NCBI GenBank assembly: GCA_963693305.1
Contig: OY855906.1
Coordinates: 2,224,501 to 2,288,500, forward strand
Length of the DNA: 64,000 bases
DNA from: Meandrina meandrites
Lineage: Eukaryota; Cnidaria; Anthozoa; Scleractinia; Meandrinidae
Reading direction: 5' to 3'
A program made the position numbers and the translations under genes. Shown here in pieces: positions 10,771-21,690 of this stretch (positions are counted from its first letter, which is position 1; each line of letters opens with the position of its first letter). The notes under the pieces are model-generated. The model did not search any database. It was given only the letters and a program-made list of their open reading frames with translations, and was not told the origin of the DNA.

Positions 10771-12499
10771 GGGAGACTTCTTCCCCTTGCTCTCAAACAC
10801 TGGGGAAAAAAAACACTATTAGTCTCTCCTATTAAACCTACTAGTAATTGTCCCAAAACTTGACATTTAAACAACGTAAGGTACTAAATACTAAACGTTT
10901 TTGCATGTTTTGATTATGAAACTGTCTCCAGGAAATCGTGGGAAATGGCATTTCCGAGTTTTTGAGTCAGAGTCGAATACACTCACTCACTCAACGCACT
11001 CTCTGCCTTAGTCTCCCCTCGTTTTTTCTCGTTCAATCGCTCAAAAGACCTGCATAATCGTTAACCTATTTTTTTAATCCACGTTGTTTGTAAAGACAAA
11101 AAAGAACTGAATAGCAAAGTCATTCTTGATAGTTTTTAAGCTAAGCTGCCTGAGCCCGTTTTGAAGGATTTAATAACTCTTCTTGGTCCACGCTAAATTG
11201 TATTCATAAACTTTACCTTTGGATGCTCCTTAAATGCATTTATGCCAAACTGCTGATCTATTACGAAAAGACACAATTTATGCCCAGTGAAAACTTTTAT
11301 TTTATGACGCCGAAATGTTATGTTCTTGTGTTAGTATTTCTTTTAAATGTTTTGATATATCTTCTTTAGTCAAAATATTTCAGCGTACCCTTTAAATTAG
11401 TAAATGCTTTTCGACGTGGAAAGTGAACAGCTGTCAGCAAGATAGCAACTGTCTTTATGAACAAGTCAATAATATAACCGTGATGTATTTTATTAAAAAA
11501 AATGAACGCACCCGCCCTGCATCAGTTAACCAGATATATATTTTCATTATGGAAATTCAGATCGAGCACAACTTTTCACTTCTGGTCTGGAAATGACTGA
11601 TTTCTTTAATAATTTTTTATGCTGATTTTCGCAAAATATAGCGTTTAAGGTGACTCGATCGAAATAAATTACGGGCTGTATGCCTGTCTAAAAACTCTAA
11701 TAACTTCGCCATTTTTCACTCGATTTCCTTGAAACTTTGGCATTTTACACAACATTTATCGAGGAATAATATGCATGTCAATATGTTGATGTAATATTTG
11801 ATAGTTTTGCGTGATGTTACTTTTATTGAGCACTACTTTTTGGATAAAATTGTCATTTACAGATAACTGAGCGCTAAGATTTCGTTAAAATTTCTGCAAT
11901 TAGCTCGTAATAACATCTTGCCATTACTGTTCAAGTTTCCGCAAAATCGTCGGAACAGAAACCCCGGTACAATCTGGACATCAAAATATTAACTTCGAGC
12001 GAACTTCGAGGCTTGGAACGCTCCGGCGCTTCCAGATTTCACCTAAAAGCACAATAATCAAAGCAAAAGTAGGTTCAATGTATCAGTTTTGTTAGCTCCA
12101 AATCGCATTCGGCTATTTGCAACGATGAAAAAGTTTGAGCTAATATAATAAACTCACCTTTTGCGTCAAAATGTAGCGAAGTCGCCAAATTTACGTTTTT
12201 CTGAATTATATGAAAACTAACCGGACGAATCGAATAAAACTACCGGAACAGTAAAATGAACATCTTACATACACTTTGCGCTATTTTATGTTTCTGGAGC
12301 TGCCTTGATTTGGATGAAATATATTTTTAAAGTGAAGCACTGCTTCAACTCTCTTGTGAACACGACCTTGTTGTTATTTAGATTCTACAGCTGACGCTAT
12401 GCAAATTTTTTGGATTTCATGAGAATTTAAAGAATTTACACGTGGGCTAGGGGGGTGCATTGACAGTGCTCAGTCGGTACATGTTCTAATCTCTGAGGT
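10771..12499. other. Non-coding, probable decayed transposon sequence
   Basis: No gene is seen. TTTAAGGTGACTCGATCG at about 11644 resembles the end of the fold-back element upstream and may be a transposon terminus, but no matching second end was found. Confidence 0.35.
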
Positions 12500-12747
12500 G
12501 TCTATAATAGAGAGGTTAAGCATGACGTTTACGGCAAACGGCAAACGGCAAAAATCGAACTTTTGGTGTCTGATTTTAGCCGTTTGTACAATTTAGGGAA
12601 ATTGTTTGCATTTACTGTGATTAAGGGATTTGTTCCTATTTTTCGACTGGCTTTATTTAAGTGTTAAAGAAAAGTGAGCAAAATCAGAATTATTTTTGCC
12701 GTTTGCCGTTTGCCGTAAACGTCATGCTTAACCTCTCTATTATAGAC
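12500..12747. mobile_element. 248-bp MITE with long terminal inverted repeats
   Basis: Arms of about 50 bp pair almost perfectly: the left starts GTCTATAATAGAGAGGTTAA and the right is its reverse complement. Inside the left arm the 8-mer ACGGCAAA/CGGCAAAC is repeated three times, and its complement TTTGCCGT three times in the right. Confidence 0.85.
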
Positions 12748-12901
12748 AAAATTAATTTTCGAACTTATTGCTCACCATTCGGAAATGGTGCCTTTAAAAT
12801 TCCATAATACACGGAAGATTTTCTGCCGTTTTGGCTGCAAAATTAGAAAGCAAAAAGGAAACATTCAAACTTTTAATTCGGCCGTGAGAAATAAACATAA
12901 C

Positions 12902-13119
12902 ACAGAGATTAAGCATGACGTTTATTTTTCCCGCGAACGGCAAAAATTCAACTTCCTCCATCTGCTGTTTAATTTAGCGTTTGTACTCGGAAATGAGCAG
13001 GTTTGTGTTTATCGCGAATGTGTAATTTTTCCCTATTTTTCTGAGGGATTTCTTTTAGAATTCGATAAAAAGGGAACAAAATGAAAGGTTAGTTCGCGTT
13101 TGCCGTTTGTGGTATAACT
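12902..13119. mobile_element. Decayed relative of the 12.5-kb MITE
   Basis: Starts with AGAGATTAAGCATGACGTTT and ends with CGTTTGCCGTTTGTGGTATA, matching the ends of the element at 12500-12747 but with a different interior. A third relative lies at 61911-62117. Confidence 0.6.
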
Positions 13120-13246
13120 GTTGTGGTTGAATTTTATCCTTGGTTCAAATTTTATTTTCCTTTGTTTTTGGGTATTGTAATGTATGATAATGAGTTTAAA
13201 ACAAAGGAAGATAAAATTTGAACCAAGGACAAAATTCAACCACAAC
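13120..13246. mobile_element. 127-bp palindromic MITE
   Basis: Arms of about 48 bp: GTTGTGGTTGAATTTTATCC at the left, with its reverse complement (one or two mismatches) ending CACAAC at 13246. It abuts the preceding element without a gap. Confidence 0.8.
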
Positions 13247-13729
13247 ATATAGATCTGACGCTCCGCCGGGGGAGGGGGGAGCACTTGGAAACGTTTGGGT
13301 GGGGAGGTGCCGCGCTAAGGAACCCCTACTCCCTCTCAGCCCAAAAAAAGCTCAACTTTGCCACCTCATCTCAGACTTTAGAGTTACATGTAACATTCCT
13401 TTTGAAGCAAAAAAAAAACTGAACTGTAAAAATTACTTTGGGTGGGGAATTGATCGGAGAATGTGACTTCAACCAACAGCTTCTTCGCGCTAAAAGAATA
13501 AAAGGGATATGTTTTGATGCAAAAATCTCAGCATTGTAATCATTCTTACGACTCCAAGCCTTCACGCGGACGCCACCTCTTGGAAAATATTTGCAACCCC
13601 AAAATAACTCCGAAAGCGACGAATGATCGAACTGTTATTTATCTAACAAAGATTCCCTTATAAAACAACAGGTACATTGTTAAATTATTTCCCAACTTGA
13701 GTTGAATCGTCCTCTCGGAGACCCAGGGA
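13247..13729. other. Non-coding, G-rich patch then AT-rich
   Basis: A G-rich patch (13265-13310, GGGGGAGGGGGGAG-like) is followed by AT-rich DNA. No gene is seen; it is probably part of a decayed repeat. Confidence 0.35.
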
Positions 13730-14220
13730 CGGTTAGTCGCCCGGGGGGACACCCCCCGGGGGGGGGGGTGGTACTCCCATATATGGGCTTTATAGGTATG
13801 TGCCGCGGGATAGGGTATGCTTTTTGAGGTTCTCGGTCCTTAAATAGGGTATCACTTTTGCTCATTTGGCATTGTGTTCCCGGTGTGATCTTTAGATAGG
13901 GTAGCTAAATTCTATCAGCTCAAATAAACGGCCCGCTAAACGAAAAATTGTCTGTTAAAACTGAACTATCCGTCATTAAGTATTAACAAAGCGATTTTGA
14001 AAGATTTGAGTTTTGCCGTGCGCGCTTAGCCGTTATTTGAGTCGTCACGCAATGCTTCTCCTCCCGTTGAATAGGGTGTCAATTTTCAGGTTTGGGCCTT
14101 AGAAAGGGTATTAATTTTCGTTTTCTTTATCCTTAGATGGGGTCAGGGTTTGAGAACGTTCGCGGCACAACCCTATCCTAAATTTAGGGGAGTACCCCCC
14201 CCCCCCCCCCGGGGGGGCGA
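13730..14220. mobile_element. MITE-like element bounded by G/C homopolymers
   Basis: GGTACTCCC at the left and GGGGAGTACC at the right form inverted ends, each next to runs of C and G. The interior repeats an ATAGGGTAT-type motif (GGGATAGGGTATGC, AATAGGGTATCAC, AATAGGGTGTCAA, GAAAGGGTATTAA). A relative lies at 60558-60920. Confidence 0.6.
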
Positions 14221-14289
14221 CACGAAGTAGACCTAGCAGGAAAATCGGTTTAAATAACGAGCGAGACTGGCGAGAGTGCCTATGGGATG

Positions 14290-15420
14290 CTTAACCCATC
14301 AGTTCCACGACCCATTCAAATGCTTGTCTCTGACTGGTCACCAAAATATTTTTGTGGCCAATCGGCTTTTTTCTCCTTCTTGGTGAATTCCGTGTTGCCT
14401 CCCATTCTCCAGCTGCAATTTCTGACATGGTAAAAACATTATTTGTCTGTTGAAGTTCATCAAAAACGAGAATAAGATTGTCCTCCTAAGCGTAGCCTTC
14501 CACATCTCCCGAAAATAATTCTGGGTTGAAAGGATCTTGAATAAAAACTCTGACTTTCACTTCCTTGTTCCATAAAAAACCATACCATCTTGAAGACAGG
14601 TTATTGCAAATAAATTCTTAGCGTCACCTCATTATGCTCAACAAATAGTTACTTGATTTGTCGCATAACGGGTTTCTCGTTGTGTGGCGTTTGCACTGAC
14701 GAAGTTCACCCAACGTGGTCATATCCAGAGGCTGGACATTTTGTAGGGAGCACTTCACAAAGATTTACAATTCCTGGATTGTCCACGTGATCATGTTACG
14801 CACTGACGGTAAACTGATCAGTCCCGAGTTCTTCATCTCATGAACCTGCTAGAAAGTCTGCAGAAACTGCAACTTAGGCAGGACGCCGTGTACTTTTGTT
14901 GCGGCGATGAAGCAAACGGCCTTTTCTGGGTTGGCTATATTTGTAGTCGAATCCAAAACTGTTGAGGCATGGCAAGGGCACCAGTTTCTCACGTTTGTCA
15001 TTTCAGATAAAATTATTTTCAACAGTTAGTGTCAAAAGACTTTTCACGCCACAGAGACTTGAGCAACCTCACGACGTCCCCCATGATAACGGACGAAACA
15101 GCGCGACGGTGGACGAGACGTTTTGTTCCTTTATAGGCCATTGCCAGTCAGAAGTCGTCCCAGTTAAATTAACTAGGTCCTTTAAACATATTTAATTAAC
15201 TCTTTGTCAAAGGAATTAACTAACTTTTCCCAAATTATGTCTTTTGACGTTAAGTCTAAATGTCTCCCCGAAACAAGGCAGATACTCTGATAATCTAACA
15301 TGAAAGCCGCTCGGCACAGCTCATCATCTGAAGTGTTCCCGCAATGTACATGTAGAGGCGTCCACAGTAATCAGAGTGTTCATGTCAAAGCAATGCATGC
15401 TTGTTGGCTAGGTAAACTAT
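14290..15420 (-). pseudogene. Degenerate protein-coding remnant, identity unclear
   Basis: On the minus strand several broken open segments follow one another with few frame changes. One at about 15390-15190 reads TPLHVHCGNTSDDELCRAAF and continues about 35 codons to a stop; its TPLH start looks like an ankyrin repeat. Others, at about 14985-14640 and 14600-14290, include CHASTVLDSTTN, PLDMTTLGELRQCK and FDELQQTNNVFTMSEIAAGE. Internal stops and frameshifts mean no intact product. I do not recognise the parent gene; it may be an old gene copy or a transposon ORF. Confidence 0.3.
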
Positions 15421-16776
15421 GCTTTACTTCTCTCAATTGTTCTCGGTCCACCACCAACCAGAACAAAGCGTTTTGTTGTCACAGGATTGAAAAGAGCTAT
15501 GACAGGAGATTTTAGTGTTTCTGAATACAAACCGGTTTAAGGCCTGGCCAGTGAAGTTATCTTAATCCTCGTCACAGAGTGAAGCATCATTTGTGGCTAT
15601 TTCAAGTTCCAGCTCCACCGAGCCGTGAATTATATTTGATATATTCCTCCATTGTAGTCATGTACGGGCACCAATCGTGCCATTCACAGAAACCAACCCA
15701 TAAAGAAACTGAGTCAAGCTGAAGTGATGATTTAAGCCTTTTTGAGATCTTTTGAGTGTAGTTGCAGAACAACCACTGTGCCCGTATGTAAACGTTGACG
15801 CATTACACTGTAGGATATTCTAAACAACCCATTTCCACGGATACATTTGCAGGATAGTAATTGATTTGTACAAAAAAACCATTTACAACATCGCTGACAA
15901 ATACATGTCCTAAACGACTAATGCATTTGCGTGTACCAGTGGCTGTCGTAACACTCTAGAAAGAGATCTTCCCATATTAAACAAAAATGGAAACTCGAAA
16001 AGAAATCTCAAAGCTGAAAAACCGATGTTCCCTTGTTCCCCAAAATATCCCTTGTTCCCTTAAAATAAATGACCATGTCCCGCGTTCGCAAAAACTCCTA
16101 GAATTCCCTCCTCTGTAGGCTTGCCGTTCAACAAGTCCGCTATTGAATATTCTTGACCACCTCTGGGAAACTTACAAGAAAAGCATGATACAAGTTTGTC
16201 GCCAGCTTCAAGATCCTTCAAGAAATTCAATGACACAACTCAGTAAAATGCCCGTTACCAGAAGCAAGAGGTTGTAATAGGCAAATGTGAAGCAGATATC
16301 TCGAGAGTGTCGTGAGGGTGCTAAACATAACGAAGAGATCGGGTAGGCTCCAGGCTATTAATTTTCTTTATATACTGATATATAGAGAGAATTACGAGAA
16401 GAACGCGGTACTAAAACCTAATTTTGTTTTCATACAAAGTTCAAATGAAAGTTGACGGCCAAGTTTCCAGAAGTGGAGGTGGACCCAGGTGCTGTGTATT
16501 ATGATTGCTGATAAAATTTGCCAAAACCAAACTGAGAAGGTTAAGACCTCTGTATATTAGAGAAGACATGTGTTGTCCTCCACATATAGCAGATACAACG
16601 ATCCTTCTTGAGAAAAGCAGTTGCTTTCACTGATGTCCTAAATCATACAAGGAAAAACAGAAGGAAATGGCAAGAAATTGTAAGATACGATGAAGAGCAT
16701 CTAAAAATATTTAGTATCGTATCACATGTCGCTTCTGGAAGCCATCGCATTATCAACTTCAGAATTTGAACCATGT
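15421..16776. other. Non-coding, no feature seen
   Basis: No open frame or repeat that I can support. Short homopolymers only. Confidence 0.4.
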
Positions 16777-17247
16777 GGAAGCAAATAGTAAGGTCCTTGC
16801 ACTCACAGACCCCTCTCAAATTCCTTTTTGTAATAGGCCACCTTCGATGGCAAAGTAACTACAATGTACCTTTCTTCCAAACATATCATCTCGAAGCCCA
16901 GGAACCAGTACACAAGCTATCGAGACAGGAAACACCCAGACCAGATGGGGAAGCATTAAAACAGCCGGTGCTTTACGAGCCGAGAAAAATTAAGAGATTG
17001 TAGTACGGTGTTGTACATCACCTCTGGACTTAGACTGTACTCGCACACGGCAGCAAGTTGCTACCTCTCTGGAATCTCTATTTTCATTCGCCCGTTGTAA
17101 ACAAAACCTCTATTGTTTTTCAGGACTAGGGGCATTGTTGTGAAGCAAATAGTAAGGTCCTTGTACTTACAAACCCCTCTCAAATTCCTTTTTGTAACAG
17201 GCCACCTTCGATGGCAAATTAAATACCTTCCTTCCAAATACATCATT
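16777..17247. repeat. Diverged direct repeat pair
   Basis: A segment of about 110 bp beginning GAAGCAAATAGTAAGGTCCT occurs at 16777-16888 and again at 17142-17247 with roughly 85 percent identity by eye. A second short pair, ACTAGGGGCATTGTT and GCTAGGGGCATTGTT, flanks the second copy (about 17125 and 17270). Confidence 0.7.
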
Positions 17248-17935
17248 TACAGTCCAGTTGTGTTTCAGGGCTAGGGGCATTGTTATGACCTGATATCTAT
17301 TGTTTCAAGAACCAATGAAGTAACTTGTTCCGAGAGGTAGTGGGTGACCAGCACACGAGGTGGAAGTTGGCTGTGCTACTACCACTTGTTTCAACCACTC
17401 TTGATGGCAAAGAAGGCCGGCAATGCCCGCCTAGACTGTGAAACACTGAAAAGTTTCGCCATTTCCTGTTTGGTCTAACTTTAAAATATATATGGATTGT
17501 AACCCTCTGCTGGGTTTGCTTGGTTTTGGCTAAAACACAACAGCTTTAATGGCACCTGGTGGGACCAGAAACTCATAAGGGGCTGATTCAACTCTTACGG
17601 TTTTCTGGTAGGACGCAGGGATGGTTGGTAAAGCTACTCTACAACCTGGAAAGTAGAATCGCAATTTTAACGCTTTGAGTCGTCCACTTCTCCCAATATG
17701 CCCCGTTTCAGGTAACTTTAACACCTCCTGAAAAACTCATTCACCGGCTCAATAAATTCTGCTTAAGATAAGCACTTGAAAGACCATAATCCAGCACTTC
17801 AGCACTTCAGGGCATGGCCCTCCACAATGGAAGACAATTCTTAAACTGTACTTCCTTTGACGGACTGAACATGGCAGAATCCTTGTGTAATTCCGCTTCC
17901 CTGGGGTTGGGGACAAGCAATGTGTGTGTGTTCGG
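17248..17935. other. Non-coding, no feature seen
   Basis: Short open frames only, none with recognisable content. Confidence 0.4.
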
Positions 17936-18078
17936 TCAGTCACGCAATTCTCTGTTTTGAAGTTGCTTTAAATGTGCCTCGTAGACAGCTCCGCTCAGTC
18001 AAGCAATTCTCTGTTCTGAGGTTGTTTTAAACACTGTGCCTCACAGACAACTCCGGCCGCTAAGTCACGCAATTCTCT
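17936..18078. repeat. Short tandem duplication, unit about 62 bp
   Basis: CAGTCACGCAATTCTCTGTT recurs as CAGTCAAGCAATTCTCTGTT and AAGTCACGCAATTCTCTTT. Between the copies sits GTGCCTC-type sequence ending ACAGCTCCG and ACAACTCCG. Two full units and a partial third. Confidence 0.75.
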
Positions 18079-18261
18079 TTAGTTATAAAGCCCAACATAG
18101 CAATGTGCCCAATAAGTTTCTTCGTTTTCTTCATGCACCAGGACTTCTGACTAGCTAGTCTAATTCTAAACTTCACGTCCCCAAATGCTGCAATACCTTT
18201 CTTGTTTACCTCACCTAGCCTACAAGTTATGGATAGTCTAACTCTACGAAAACACTGGACC

Positions 18262-18395
18262 ATTATTATTGGGATTTGACAGGAACTAGCCTTTGATTGG
18301 AGCTATAATGAGGGAATGTCGTTAAAAACAACTTGTTATTAGCATTTGAAAAGATTCTCCTGTATTAGCCTCCATTGGAAACTTAAATTATATAA
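18262..18395. mobile_element. Decayed copy of the palindromic MITE at 8110
   Basis: Shares GGAACTAGCCT, GCATTTGAAAAGA and TATTAGCCTCCATTG-like segments in the same order and spacing as the intact element at 8110-8242. Its terminal repeats are eroded. Confidence 0.65.
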
Positions 18396-18956
18396 GGATT
18401 ATTAGTATATACTAAAACAGCGGATAGCGTTGTTGGCGCGCGTTCTTTTGCTTTTCACCTCCGGGCAACTCGCGCGCGTAAACTGCCTTCGTTGATAGGA
18501 ATTTATGAATTAAAAATAATCTTTTGGGGGTTACATTATCTCACTGTTTTAATATTTACTAGCGGTGGATATAGCCACCTCCACTTCGGTGAGTTGTTAA
18601 TTAGCCTACTTGCTCTCGTTTTCTACATGTGATATACACCTCGTTGACTTTTTGAGAGCAAGCAGTTTTACTGTTAATAATAAAACGTACAGACGGTTGG
18701 TTTTCTTGTTTATTTAGGAAATTAGGCATTCCTTTATCAGTTGCCGTCACTGGTGAGCCAAATCAACTATTTTTGGCAACTGGAGAATGCCTAGGAGAGG
18801 GACGGCGAAAGGGGGAACAGGAATAACAGGCGCGGCCTGATCTGTTGCGGCGTGCTTCTTGGCGGTGCTGCCGTCTTGGGGCTGCATCCACAATCTTGAC
18901 GTTCGTCCATCCGCTATTGTTTGGCTTCGTCAGCAGCGTTTGGTGCATGTTGAATA
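18396..18956. other. Non-coding, includes a GC-rich patch
   Basis: A GC-rich patch with many CpG (18780-18950) gives a short minus-strand open frame with no recognisable content. ACTAAAACAGCGG and its relatives near 18413 and 18550 hint at another fold-back element. Confidence 0.35.
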
Positions 18957-19486
18957 AGCCTATTTCGATGTATTAAAAAACAAGCTCGGCTCCGAGGCTC
19001 AGCGGAACAAAACAATGGAAATAGGCACTTTGCAGTTGGGGTCACGTGACCAAATTTTAAATTTTTTTTATATTATGGGCTATATCTTAAAGAATGCCAA
19101 AAATTGAAAGAGCTTGTCAAAATAACAATATGGTCAAGTTGAGGCTTCTTGCATTAAAGAGTAAAGTTATATGACAGTTTTGAAAATGTTGCCTGAGGAC
19201 AAGGCCTTGCCCTTCAGGCTTCAGCAGCCTTTTTCGTACATGCCGCACAAATCTTTTAAATTTCTCAAAAATTCCAACCGTCATTAAGTTTCATTCTTTA
19301 ACGCCAAGGGCCTCAAAATTGGCCAATTTTTTTTCCACATGCTCTTTCCAGTTTTGGCATTCTTCAAGTTATAGCCCATAATGTAATGAAAAGTAGGTCA
19401 CGTGACGTCGACGCGCCTTCTTTTGTTTTATTCCCCTTAGCCGCTAGCCCTGGAGTCAAGTTAGAAATTCAATATATCGAAATTGG
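18957..19486. mobile_element. 530-bp fold-back element
   Basis: The outer ends AGCCTATTTCGATGTATT and AATATATCGAAATTGGCCT are inverted relatives. Inside, GTCACGTGACC and TATTATGGGCTATATCTT at the left pair with ATAGCCCATAATGT and GGTCACGTGAC at the right. No coding capacity. Confidence 0.7.
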
Positions 19487-19706
19487 CCTGTTGGGTGTCA
19501 CACCGCCATTAAACGTTTTCTCCTCCATACACATATATTACCTCTAGATTCAAGGATGTGAGGAAGTAAAAAGAAAACATCAGGCAAACAAACAAATATA
19601 AAAAAAAACAACAATAAAATCTTCACCTGGGCGGCTCAGGCGAAGTTGGAGTGGGGGAGGGGAGGGTATAGAGAATAAAGGGAAAAACCTGGCGAGAGGG
19701 TGGAAC

Positions 19707-19741
19707 GAGGGAGGGAGGGAGGGAGGGAGGGAGGGAGGGAG
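19707..19741. repeat. (GGGA)n microsatellite
   Basis: About nine copies of GGGA/GAGG in tandem, a G-rich tract able in principle to form a G-quadruplex. Confidence 0.9.
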
Positions 19742-20471
19742 AAAACCGTTCTCTCTCCATGGCTACCCTTCGGTTTGTTTTCCCTCGGTGAGCCTTTTTT
19801 CTGTTGAAAAAAATTGGGTCTTTTGACTTTTCAATATCTCTGCATGTTTGGAACGACCGAGAGAGATTAATATAAAAATGTTTGTTTTAAACATGAAATC
19901 TTTTTGAAATCGTCCTTTTATGACACTTGCATTTCTGTTAGCACACAGCCTTAGTTAGCCTGCTAAGTTACCGTAATGTACCTTTCAGAATCCCACCGAT
20001 GATAAGATCAGCAGTCAAACTGAAGCGGCCGAGAGGTTGTTTCTTTCAACAGAAGCGCATTCACTGATTTCGTCTACCATCGTATTGGGGTGGACATTCT
20101 CCTGTAGCCGACAAAAAGTCACTAAGTTATTACAATATGGACTTAAGCATAACAGTGAATTCAAACCGTCCTACAAGAAGATATTTTAAACAAAGTTTAA
20201 ATTAACAATAATTATTGGTGATTTTTGGGGTCCTCATCATTTGGATAAAAAATCCGCAAATTTTGGCTAGAGATCAAATGGTTCGAAAAAGTTTGGAGAA
20301 AACTTTTCGGGAATTTTAGAGTACTCTTCAAAAATGCTTCCTTTTTTGTCTGGAAATGGATCCTATTCAGGGAAAAGTAATACTATCGGCTGCTTCATGA
20401 TATAGAAACCAAAGTTGACCGTCAATTTACAAATTTCCCTACTTTACGTAATGTTTAATAAATGAGCAGCA
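19742..20471. other. Non-coding, no feature seen
   Basis: No open frame or repeat that I can support. Confidence 0.4.
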
Positions 20472-20530
20472 GTGTTTTATCAAGTTTAAAACACGAGGCG
20501 CAGCCGAGTGTTTTGGACTTGATAAAACAC
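20472..20530. repeat. 59-bp hairpin (fold-back repeat)
   Basis: GTGTTTTATCAAGTTTAAAACAC at the left pairs with GTGTTTTGGACTTGATAAAACAC at the right around a GC-rich loop. Confidence 0.75.
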
Positions 20531-21125
20531 GAACTGCGAATTTATTGAACGGCTTCAAAATGTTCTGATGTATATCAACTCATTCTTGCACTTATATTTA
20601 GATTTCGGGTTATTTTGGCCTAGAAAATTGGACGTAAAGTTTAGCCGTGTCTTCATCAGATATAAAGACACTCATTAAACATTAATTTCTTTTGTATTTT
20701 CCTTGCGGTTTTTGCATTGAAACTCTTTGTAATTCTCTCGGCGCGTACCGTTCACGATTATCCAATTCTTTTCTATGCTACATCTCTGTTTTTCCTAAAC
20801 CTCTCTTCTTCTAGTCTTTCCTATTTGGAAACGTATGGTTCCCTGGATGGGAGGGAATTCTCCAGAAAACTAAGTGTGGTGTACGGTGCCATATGAAAAT
20901 CCTTACCTTGTACTAGACCAGGAAAAACTATTTTCACGAACCAATAACATACTTAATTTTCCATTCCTTTTTATATTACATCGTATAGCTTTTAAATTTG
21001 TTTCTTCGTTAGTGTATTTAGTAATAAAACCTGTGCCTGACTGAAAGCAAAAAAACTGGCTTTGCATGCTCCAGGCCAAAATGCAGTGTTAAAATCCTAC
21101 ACTGCCTAGGAAGGTAAGGTGGTAA
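20531..21125. other. Non-coding, no feature seen
   Basis: AT-rich sequence with no supported feature. Confidence 0.4.
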
Positions 21126-21215
21126 TTGAAGAGGAAGATTAGAGATGAAGGAGGAGGGGGCGGAGGTGGACGACGAGGAGGAGGAGGGGGGGAGGGGGAG
21201 GGGGCGAACAAGAAC
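21126..21215. repeat. Purine-rich low-complexity tract
   Basis: GGAGGAGGGGGCGGAGG-like sequence, almost pure purine on the + strand. It gives artefactual Gly/Arg-rich and Pro-rich open frames. Confidence 0.8.
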
Positions 21216-21690
21216 AAAAGGAGGCAGTCAACATTGTCAAGATATTGCTGCATCGGATTCAAGTCAAAGTCAGTGATATTTCTAGTACTTACGTGTGATT
21301 TAGTTGACAAGTTTGTTTCAGTGAGAGCGTTCAATAACCTAGTGTTGGCACTGGGTGCTTTATATTTTCTATGGGCGCGACCGGCATTTGTACTGCTCGA
21401 TTATTCGAAAACACAATAAAATCGGCAATATCAGCTAACTGGTCTCCATATAATAAAAGGAACATTACACGCTGGCTCAAAGATATAGCACAATATGTGC
21501 GATACGAAGTTTAGCATATATTTGTATTCTGTGAATCCGTACATGTGCACGTGGTCGTGTACTCTCTTGGGTTTTCTGTGTTAAGAGTATTTAACCACGT
21601 GTTTAGTATGAGTTCATTCTCTCGGCGTGTCACCAGCACTGTTTCAGTTCATTTAACCAATCGGATGTCTTTCTTTTTTCTTTATTCCAG

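Noticed and set aside
18763..18948. 61-residue Arg-rich minus-strand frame in a GC-rich patch
   Set aside because: No homology recognised, and the composition is explained by the CpG-rich patch.
21089..21419. Gly/Arg-rich and Pro-rich open frames
   Set aside because: Products of the purine-rich low-complexity tract at 21126-21215.
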